This document shows positions 6,263-11,761 of a stretch of DNA of 11,761 nt, piece after piece. A program made the translations under genes and the position numbers. Each line of letters begins with the position of its first letter. Within the stretch, counting starts at the first letter, position 1. The notes beneath the pieces were generated by a model. The model saw only the letters and a program-made list of their open reading frames with translations, had not been told where the DNA came from and did no database searches. Origin of the DNA: Erysipelotrichaceae bacterium (lineage in GTDB: Bacteria; Bacillota_I; Bacilli_A; Erysipelotrichales; Coprobacillaceae); contig JAJQGQ010000305.1 in the NCBI GenBank assembly GCA_021200395.1, positions 1 through 11,761 on the forward strand. The letters are read 5' to 3'.

Positions 6263-6766
6263 ATGGATATAGATATAGCGTCTAAACTATTCCCTAATAT
6301 GACAACATTAATTATCCAATTGATATCAACTGGTATTTTACTAATTATTTTCAGAAGATTTTTGTGGACTCCAGTTCAAGAATATTTTGCGAAAAGAGCA
6401 GATTATATTGAAAATCAAATCAATGAAGCTAAAAATATGAATGAACAAGCTAAAGTCTTTGTTGAAGAAAGTGAAATTCAAGCTAAGGAATCAGCTAAAG
6501 AATATCGTGATATTATTGATAGAGCAAAAGATGATGCGAATAAAGCTAAAAATCAAATTCTTGAAGAAGCCAGAATTGAAGCTCAAAATAAGATTGCTTT
6601 AGCAGATAAAGAAATTGAAGCACAAAAACTTTTAGCAATGGATGAAATGCGTCAAGAGATTGTTGATATAGCTATTGAAGTAGCTACTAAAGTTATGCAA
6701 AAAGATATGAATACAACAGAAAATCAACAATTTGTTGAAGAATTTGTGGATAAGGTTGTGAACTAA
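6263..6766 (+). CDS. atpF: F-ATP synthase subunit b
   Basis: A 167-residue peripheral-stalk protein. One membrane helix (about residues 13-31) leads into FRRFLWTPVQEYFAKR (30-45), the conserved b-subunit exit from the membrane. A long charged coiled coil rich in Ala, Glu and Lys follows (about 45-150). The C-terminal part (IAIEVATKVMQKDMN) is the region that binds the delta subunit. AGGAGGA (6250-6256) precedes ATG 6263 by 6 nt. The stop shares its last A with the ATG of atpH (TAATG), so stator subunits b and delta are translationally coupled. Only one b gene is present, so the stalk should be a homodimer. Confidence 0.96.
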   Translation: MDIDIASKLFPNMTTLIIQLISTGILLIIFRRFLWTPVQEYFAKRADYIENQINEAKNMNEQAKVFVEESEIQAKESAKEYRDIIDRAKDDANKAKNQILEEARIEAQNKIALADKEIEAQKLLAMDEMRQEIVDIAIEVATKVMQKDMNTTENQQFVEEFVDKVVN

Positions 6767-7296
6767 TGGATACAGTTTATACACGTTATGCATTATCATT
6801 GTTTGAACTTGCTAAGGAAGAAAATAAAGTTGAAGAATATCAAAAGGATATGATCAAAGTTCAATCTGTTTTTGCAGATGAATCTATTGTTAAATTCTTT
6901 GGACATGTAGCGCTGCCTTTGGAGACTAAAAAAGAGGTTATTGATCAAAGTTTTTTAGGACAGGTAAGTGACTATGTTTATAATTTCTTATTATTATTGA
7001 TTAAGAAAAGAAGAATTAATGCTATTATGGGAATTTGCGATGAATTTCAATCTTTGTGTAATGATTATTTTGGTATTAAAGTGGGTAAAGTTTATAGTGC
7101 CTATGAATTATCAGATGCAGAAGTTCAAAAGATTGAGACAGCAATAGGTCAAAAGATCAATGCGAAAGTACAATTAAATGTGATTATTGATGAATCTTTA
7201 ATCGGTGGTGTTAGAGTAGAGATTGATAATCATATTTATGATGATTCACTTTCATACAAATTAGGATCATTAAAGAAAGAGTTATTAAGAAGGTAG
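6766..7296 (+). CDS. atpH: F-ATP synthase subunit delta
   Basis: A 176-residue stator protein joining the top of the F1 head to subunit b. The N-terminal helical bundle begins with the conserved YTRYALSLFELAKE (5-18). NFLLLLIKKRRINAI is the usual middle motif. The C-terminal domain contains VIIDESLIGGVRVEIDNHIYD (about 139-159), the family signature ending in a short GSLKKELL tail. Its ATG overlaps the atpF stop by one base and has only a weak AAGG upstream, so it relies on translational coupling. It ends 8 nt before atpA. Confidence 0.95.
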   Translation: MDTVYTRYALSLFELAKEENKVEEYQKDMIKVQSVFADESIVKFFGHVALPLETKKEVIDQSFLGQVSDYVYNFLLLLIKKRRINAIMGICDEFQSLCNDYFGIKVGKVYSAYELSDAEVQKIETAIGQKINAKVQLNVIIDESLIGGVRVEIDNHIYDDSLSYKLGSLKKELLRR

Positions 7297-7304
7297 GTGA
7301 TAGT

Positions 7305-8828
7305 GTGGATTTAAGACCTGATGAAATAAGTGCAATTATTAAGGAACAAATTAAGCATTATCAAGATAAGATAGAATCTAAAGATGTGGGTACAGTTATT
7401 ACTGTTGGTGATGGTGTAAGTGTTATTCATGGCTTAGATAATGCAATGTTAGGTGAATTGTTACTATTTCCTAATGATATTTATGGAATGGTTATGAACC
7501 TTGAAGAAGATAGTGTTGGGGCTGTATTATTAGGTAGTGCAGATGCTATCAAGGAAGGCGACGAAGTGAAACGTACTGGTAGAATTATTGAGGTACCAGT
7601 TGGTGATGGCTTGCTTGGTAGAGTTGTGAATGCCTTAGGACAACCTATTGATGGACAAGGTGAAATTAGTTATACAAATACAAGACCAATTGAAAGAGTT
7701 GCTAGTGGGGTTATGACGAGAAAATCAGTTGATCAACCAGTACAAACAGGTATTACATCAATTGATGCGATTATTCCAATTGGTAGAGGTCAACGTGAGT
7801 TGATTATTGGTGATAGACAAACAGGGAAGACAGCTATTGCGATTGATACAATTTTGAATCAAAAGGGTCAAAATATGTATTGTATCTATGTTGCGATTGG
7901 TCAAAAGAATTCTACAGTTGCTCAAATTGTTGAAAAATTAAGACAAGGTGGTGCAATGGATTATACTGTTGTAGTTTCAGCTGGAGCAAGCGAATTAGCA
8001 CCAATTCAATATATTGCTCCATATGCTGGTTGTGCAATGGGTGAAGAATGGTTGGAACAAGGTAAGGATGTTTTGATTGTTTATGATGATTTATCAAAAC
8101 ATGCCGTAGCTTATCGTACGGTGTCTTTATTATTAAAGAGACCACCAGGAAGAGAAGCTTATCCAGGTGATGTTTTCTATCTACACTCAAGATTATTGGA
8201 AAGAGCATGCCGTTTGAATGATGAAAATGGTGGAGGTTCTATTACAGCACTTCCTATTGTAGAAACGCAAGCTGGTGATATTTCAGCTTATATTCCTACA
8301 AATATTATTTCTATTACAGATGGACAAATCTTCTTACAATTAGATTTATTTAACTCTGGTTTTAGACCAGCTATTGATACTGGTTTATCAGTTTCACGTG
8401 TTGGTTCTTCAGCACAGATTAAAGCCATGAAGCAAGTGTCTAGTTCATTAAAGCTAGATTTAGCTCAATATGAAGAAATGCTATCATTTGCCCAATTTGG
8501 TAGTGATTTGGAAGCTTCTACAAAGGCTACTTTGGATCATGGTGAAAAAGTTAAAGAAGTTTTAAAACAAGCACAATATTCACCTAGATCTGTAGGTGAA
8601 CAAGTTATTTCATTGTTTGCCTTAAAATATGGCTTTACAAAGACAATCCCTGTGAATAAAGTATCTGCTTTTGTAAAGGAATTATATGAAGAAGTTGAAT
8701 TAAATCATCCAGAAGTCTTAGATGAAATTAATGATAAAAAAGAATTAAGCGATGATTTAATTAGTAGATTAAAAGAAATATGTAAAGCTTTTGTTGAAAA
8801 ATTCTTAAAAGTGAATAAGGATGATTAG
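7305..8828 (+). CDS. atpA: F-ATP synthase subunit alpha
   Basis: A 507-residue non-catalytic nucleotide-binding subunit of the F1 head. The Walker A loop is GDRQTGKT (169-176) and the Walker B strand is VLIVYDD (256-262). The arginine finger Arg365 lies in SVSRVGSSAQ, where many relatives have VGGAAQ. The N-terminal beta-barrel domain (about 25-95, with VGDGVSVIHGL) and the helical C-terminal domain with QFGSDLEASTKATL (397-410) are intact. The start is GTG 7305 behind AGGTGAT, and the first residues DLRPDEISAIIKEQI match the family N-terminus. The GTG start and close spacing to the ribosome binding site may lower initiation relative to atpD. Two bases separate it from atpG. Confidence 0.98.
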   Translation: MDLRPDEISAIIKEQIKHYQDKIESKDVGTVITVGDGVSVIHGLDNAMLGELLLFPNDIYGMVMNLEEDSVGAVLLGSADAIKEGDEVKRTGRIIEVPVGDGLLGRVVNALGQPIDGQGEISYTNTRPIERVASGVMTRKSVDQPVQTGITSIDAIIPIGRGQRELIIGDRQTGKTAIAIDTILNQKGQNMYCIYVAIGQKNSTVAQIVEKLRQGGAMDYTVVVSAGASELAPIQYIAPYAGCAMGEEWLEQGKDVLIVYDDLSKHAVAYRTVSLLLKRPPGREAYPGDVFYLHSRLLERACRLNDENGGGSITALPIVETQAGDISAYIPTNIISITDGQIFLQLDLFNSGFRPAIDTGLSVSRVGSSAQIKAMKQVSSSLKLDLAQYEEMLSFAQFGSDLEASTKATLDHGEKVKEVLKQAQYSPRSVGEQVISLFALKYGFTKTIPVNKVSAFVKELYEEVELNHPEVLDEINDKKELSDDLISRLKEICKAFVEKFLKVNKDD

Positions 8829-8830
8829 TT

Positions 8831-9676
8831 ATGGCAACACAGATGCAAGCAATCAAGAGACGTATTAAGTCTGTTGAATCAACTAAAAAAATGACAAAAG
8901 CTATGCAATTGGTTGCAACATCAAAACTTAGAAAAACAAGAAACCAATTAGATGAATTAAAACCTTATTATACAATGGTTACTAGTACTGTTGCCCAGAT
9001 ACTAGCAAGTAATAAAGGAATAGATAATGCTTATCTTAAAGAAAATAAAGAAGGCAAAGTTGTTTATATTATTATTTCATCTAGTTTAGGTTTATGTGGT
9101 GGTTATAATGCTAATGTCAATAAGTTAATGGATAGTATAGTTACAAGTGATGATTTGATTTATATGATTGGTACTAAAGGTGCTGCTCATTTAAGTCATA
9201 CAGGTGTCCCTTATAACGATAATTATCTTTCATTAAACTCTACATTGGATTTTAAAGATATCACAACTTTAGTTGGTGAACTAACAAATATGTATAAAGC
9301 CAAAGAAATCTCAAAGATCAAAATTCTTTATACAGAATTTGTCAACAATATGACATTTACACCACATATCCAAACATTACTTCCTGTAGATATTAATGAA
9401 TTCAAAGATATTGAAGTAACTAATAAGTATACTATCTTTGAACCAAGTCCTGCAGAAGTATTGGATCATTTGATTCCAATGTATCTACAATCAGTTGTTT
9501 ATGGATATTTAGTAGAATCTGTAACAAGTGAAAATGCAGCTAGAAGAATTTCTATGGAGAATGCAACTGATAATGCAGAAAATATTATTGATGATTTATT
9601 ATTAGAATATAATCAAGCAAGACAAGCCCAAATCACAAATGAAATCAATGAAATTGTGGCTGGCGCTAGTGTATAG
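8831..9676 (+). CDS. atpG: F-ATP synthase subunit gamma
   Basis: A 281-residue central rotor shaft. The N-terminal helix IKRRIKSVESTKKMTKAMQL (8-27) and the C-terminal helix MENATDNAENIIDDLLLEYN together form the coiled coil inside the alpha-beta hexamer, and both are strongly conserved here. The normally invariant (S/T)DRGLCGG motif reads SSLGLCGG (84-91): Asp and Arg are replaced by Ser85 and Leu86. The remaining Rossmann-like domain appears normal in length. ATG 8831 follows the atpA stop by 2 nt, with AAGGA at 8817-8821 inside atpA, so translation is coupled. Confidence 0.97.
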   Translation: MATQMQAIKRRIKSVESTKKMTKAMQLVATSKLRKTRNQLDELKPYYTMVTSTVAQILASNKGIDNAYLKENKEGKVVYIIISSSLGLCGGYNANVNKLMDSIVTSDDLIYMIGTKGAAHLSHTGVPYNDNYLSLNSTLDFKDITTLVGELTNMYKAKEISKIKILYTEFVNNMTFTPHIQTLLPVDINEFKDIEVTNKYTIFEPSPAEVLDHLIPMYLQSVVYGYLVESVTSENAARRISMENATDNAENIIDDLLLEYNQARQAQITNEINEIVAGASV

Positions 9677-9691
9677 TTTAGGAGGTGTATT

Positions 9692-11098
9692 ATGGCGAAT
9701 ATAGGAAAAATTGTTCGTGCCATTGGACCAGTTGTAGATATTGCGTTTAATGCAGAAAATTTACCTGCTTTAAATAACGCAATTGAAATTGATAACCAAG
9801 GGACAAAATTGGTTGTTGAAGTCGCTCAACACGTTGGTGATGATGTTGTCAGATGTGTTGCAATGGGACCTACAGATGGTTTGGTTAGAGGGTTAGATGC
9901 CTTAGATACAGGAAATCCAATTGAAGTACCAGTTGGCGAAGAAACATTAGGTAGAATGTTCAATGTCTTAGGTGAACCAATTGATGGCTTTGAACCAATG
10001 GATGAATCTATGAAAAGAATGCCTATTCATAGAAGTGCTCCAACATATTCTGAACAAAGAACGGAAACAGAAATCCTTGAAACAGGAATTAAAGTCATCG
10101 ATTTGATTTGTCCATATGTTAAGGGTGGTAAAATTGGATTATTCGGTGGTGCCGGTGTCGGTAAAACCGTATTAATTCAGGAATTAATCAATAACATTGC
10201 AACTCAACATGGTGGTATTTCAGTATTTGCAGGCGTTGGAGAACGTTCAAGAGAAGGTAATGATTTATATTATGAAATGAAGGAAAGTGGCGTTTTAAGC
10301 AAAACAACACTTGTCTTTGGACAAATGAATGAACCACCAGGATCTCGTTTAAGAGTTGGTTTAACAGGCTTAACCATGGCTGAATATTTCAGAGATGAAC
10401 AAAATCAGGATGTCTTATTATTTATTGATAACATCTTCCGTTTTACTCAAGCTGGTTCTGAAGTATCTGCCTTGTTAGGACGTTCACCATCACAAGCTGG
10501 TTATCAACCAACTTTAGCAACCGAAATGGGACAATTACAGGAAAGAATTACTTCTACTAAGAAAGGTTCTATTACATCAGTACAAGCTGTATATGTACCA
10601 GCCGATGACTTAACTGACCCTGCTCCAGCAACAACATTTGCCCATTTGGATGCTAAGGTCGTATTGGATCGTTCAATCGCTGCCTTAGGTATTTATCCAG
10701 CCGTTGATCCATTAAGCTCTTCATCAAGAGCTCTTGATCCTTTGGTTGTTGGTCAAGAACATTATGAAGTGGCTCATGGTGTCCAACAAATCTTACAAAG
10801 ATTCCAGGAATTACAAGATATTATTGCTATCTTAGGTATGGATGAATTAAGTGAAGAAGATAAGGTCACTGTAGCTCGTGCTAGACGTGTCCGTAACTAT
10901 TTATCTCAACCATTCTCAGTTGCAAGTCAATTTACTGGTCTTGAAGGTAAATATGTTAAAGTAGAAGATACAATCAAAGGATTTAAAGAAATCCTTGAAG
11001 GTAAATGGGATCATTTACCAGAACAAGCTTTCCTTAATGTTGGATCTATTGAAGAAGCAGTTGAAAAGGCTAAGATGTTAGAAAATGAAGAAATTTAA
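9692..11098 (+). CDS. atpD: F-ATP synthase subunit beta (catalytic)
   Basis: A 468-residue catalytic subunit that makes or hydrolyses ATP. Walker A is GGAGVGKT (152-159) and the catalytic glutamate is Glu184 in GERSREGNDLY. Walker B ends in LLFIDN (242-247, Asp246), followed by IFRFTQAGSEVSALLGR. The DELSEED lever is present unchanged at 384-390. Length and domain order are typical. AGGAGGTG (9680-9687) precedes ATG 9692 by 4 nt, the strongest ribosome binding site of the F1 genes. Codons are visibly more C-ending (GCC, GTC, ATC) than in atpA or atpG, which fits high expression. The last 14 nt overlap atpC. Confidence 0.98.
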   Translation: MANIGKIVRAIGPVVDIAFNAENLPALNNAIEIDNQGTKLVVEVAQHVGDDVVRCVAMGPTDGLVRGLDALDTGNPIEVPVGEETLGRMFNVLGEPIDGFEPMDESMKRMPIHRSAPTYSEQRTETEILETGIKVIDLICPYVKGGKIGLFGGAGVGKTVLIQELINNIATQHGGISVFAGVGERSREGNDLYYEMKESGVLSKTTLVFGQMNEPPGSRLRVGLTGLTMAEYFRDEQNQDVLLFIDNIFRFTQAGSEVSALLGRSPSQAGYQPTLATEMGQLQERITSTKKGSITSVQAVYVPADDLTDPAPATTFAHLDAKVVLDRSIAALGIYPAVDPLSSSSRALDPLVVGQEHYEVAHGVQQILQRFQELQDIIAILGMDELSEEDKVTVARARRVRNYLSQPFSVASQFTGLEGKYVKVEDTIKGFKEILEGKWDHLPEQAFLNVGSIEEAVEKAKMLENEEI

Positions 11099-11483
11099 AC
11101 TTAAGATAGTGACACCTAAAGGGATCTATCAACAAACAGAAATCGAATTGCTTAACATTAGAACAACATCTGGACAAATTGGAATTTTAGCTGGTCATCT
11201 TCCATTGGCAAGTGCTATTGATATATCAGAACTTAATTATGTTAAGGATAATGAAAGATATCATTTTGCGATAGCAGGTGGATTCGTTTATGTTGGTGAG
11301 GATGAAACAACAATCATTGCGAATGCTATTGAATCACCTGAAGAAATAGATTTACGTAGAGCTGAAGAAGCTAAACAACGTGCGGAAAAACGTCTCTCAT
11401 TAAAAGGAGATATTGATATATTGAGAGCAGAAATTGCTTTAAAGAAGGCTATCACAAGAATTCATGTAAAAAATGGTGCCTAG
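11085..11483 (+). CDS. atpC: F-ATP synthase subunit epsilon
   Basis: A 132-residue rotor subunit that couples gamma to the c-ring and can inhibit ATP hydrolysis. The N-terminal beta sandwich (1-85) contains TTSGQIGILAGHLPLASAID (27-46). Two C-terminal helices (87-103 and 109-126) form the mobile arm. IDLRRA (88-93) matches the I/L-D-x-x-R-A ATP-binding motif known from Bacillus epsilon, and IDILRA (110-115) repeats the pattern in the second helix. ATP could therefore stabilise the folded-down arm. ATG 11085 lies within atpD and has no clear ribosome binding site, so it probably depends on ribosomes finishing atpD. Its stop codon is inside the operon terminator. Confidence 0.96.
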   Translation: MKKFKLKIVTPKGIYQQTEIELLNIRTTSGQIGILAGHLPLASAIDISELNYVKDNERYHFAIAGGFVYVGEDETTIIANAIESPEEIDLRRAEEAKQRAEKRLSLKGDIDILRAEIALKKAITRIHVKNGA

Positions 11484-11508
11484 AGAATCATCTCTAGGCT
11501 TTTCTTAT
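11478..11508 (+). terminator. Terminator of the atp operon
   Basis: GCCTAGAGA (11478-11486), the tetraloop ATCA and TCTCTAGGC (11491-11499) form a perfect 9-bp stem followed by TTTTCTTATT. The stem contains the TAG stop codon of atpC, so the terminator lies tight against the end of the coding region. Confidence 0.92.
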
Positions 11509-11547
11509 TTAGAAAAACATGATATTATTTCTTTTGGGTGATATTTG

Positions 11548-11679
11548 ATGAGAGGAAAACGTAGAAAAATAAGATTTGATAGAATTATTATTGTATTGGT
11601 TGTATTAGTAGCTTTAATATTTGGCATTATCACTAGTGGAAAAATATTAATTAATATTATATTAATTAATAATGAGTGA
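11548..11679 (+). CDS. Small basic single-span membrane peptide, hypothetical
   Basis: A 43-residue ORF of unknown function. The N-terminus is strongly basic (MRGKRRKIRFDR), followed by an uninterrupted hydrophobic segment (about 13-29, rich in Ile, Leu and Val) and a short ILINIILINNE tail. GGGTGAT at 11535-11541 gives a credible ribosome binding site 6 nt upstream. The layout is that of a small anchored protein or an uncleaved signal peptide, and it could also be the broken N-terminus of a longer envelope protein. The last codons are a 15-bp tandem repeat (11644-11658 and 11659-11673, one mismatch), which may have arisen by slippage. It lies after the atp terminator, so it would need its own promoter; TATTAT at 11523-11528 is a weak -10 candidate. 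Confidence 0.5.
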   Translation: MRGKRRKIRFDRIIIVLVVLVALIFGIITSGKILINIILINNE

Positions 11680-11719
11680 TTGGAATAACCAATTAAAACA
11701 CTTAATTTTTATATTAAGT
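11679..11719. other. AT-rich hairpins after the small ORF
   Basis: Two short perfect inverted repeats follow the small ORF: ATTGG/CCAAT (11679-11683, 11689-11693) and ACTTAAT/ATTAAGT (11700-11706, 11713-11719). Neither is followed by a proper T-run, so terminator function is doubtful. The rest, up to 11761, shows no coding sequence. Confidence 0.3.
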
Positions 11720-11761
11720 ATACAATTGATAAAAAAATTAATGAAAAATTGGGGCGTGTTT

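Noticed and set aside
7912..8208. Minus-strand 98-codon ORF inside atpA
   Set aside because: It lies wholly within the conserved nucleotide-binding domain of subunit alpha, and its composition (many Leu, His and Gln) is typical of an antisense shadow frame.
11640..11720. Origin-like or attachment-site AT-rich repeats
   Set aside because: There are no DnaA boxes, integrase or tRNA nearby. The repeats are a 15-bp tandem duplication and short hairpins of the kind common in AT-rich intergenic DNA.

Overview
This window is AT-rich (about 30% G+C by eye) and uses all three stop codons with TGG for tryptophan, so it reads in the standard bacterial code. Strong GAGGTGAT-type ribosome binding sites, short or overlapping gene junctions and AtpI-led F-ATP synthase gene order point to a low-GC Bacillota. 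The fit is best with the Erysipelotrichia (Coprobacillaceae/Erysipelotrichaceae), but the genus cannot be fixed from this sequence.

Left part (1-4756): a terminator-like hairpin (61-90) closes whatever lies upstream. A tight three-gene operon follows: an MFS permease, a MATE-family exporter and an aldo/keto reductase, with overlaps of 23 and 8 nt. A convergent RpiR-type regulator (HTH plus SIS domain) overlaps the reductase by 4 nt. Its likely terminator hairpin lies inside the reductase coding sequence, and its promoter has an extended -10. Just upstream of the regulator lies a decayed, internally deleted relative of the first MFS gene (about 4378-4719), ended by a good intrinsic terminator. 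Together these suggest an accessory transport and detoxification locus with a degenerating paralogue. The substrates cannot be told from sequence.

Right part (4757-11510): a complete F1Fo-ATP synthase operon, atpI-B-E-F-H-A-G-D-C, all on the plus strand. It has one clear extended -10 promoter (4866-4895), a perfect 15-bp palindrome just upstream of the -35, and a hairpin terminator that overlaps the atpC stop codon. Subunit c carries Glu25, Glu58, Thr59 and Tyr63. These align with the residues that coordinate Na+ in c-rings of anaerobes, including the two-carboxylate variant, so the enzyme is a good candidate for a Na+-coupled ATPase/synthase.

The last 280 bases hold a 43-codon ORF for a basic, single-span membrane peptide, followed by AT-rich hairpins. 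I see no CRISPR array, tRNA, rRNA, insertion sequence or new multi-gene system. The points most worth checking are the c-ring ion specificity, the MFS remnant, the operator-like palindrome and the small downstream ORF.
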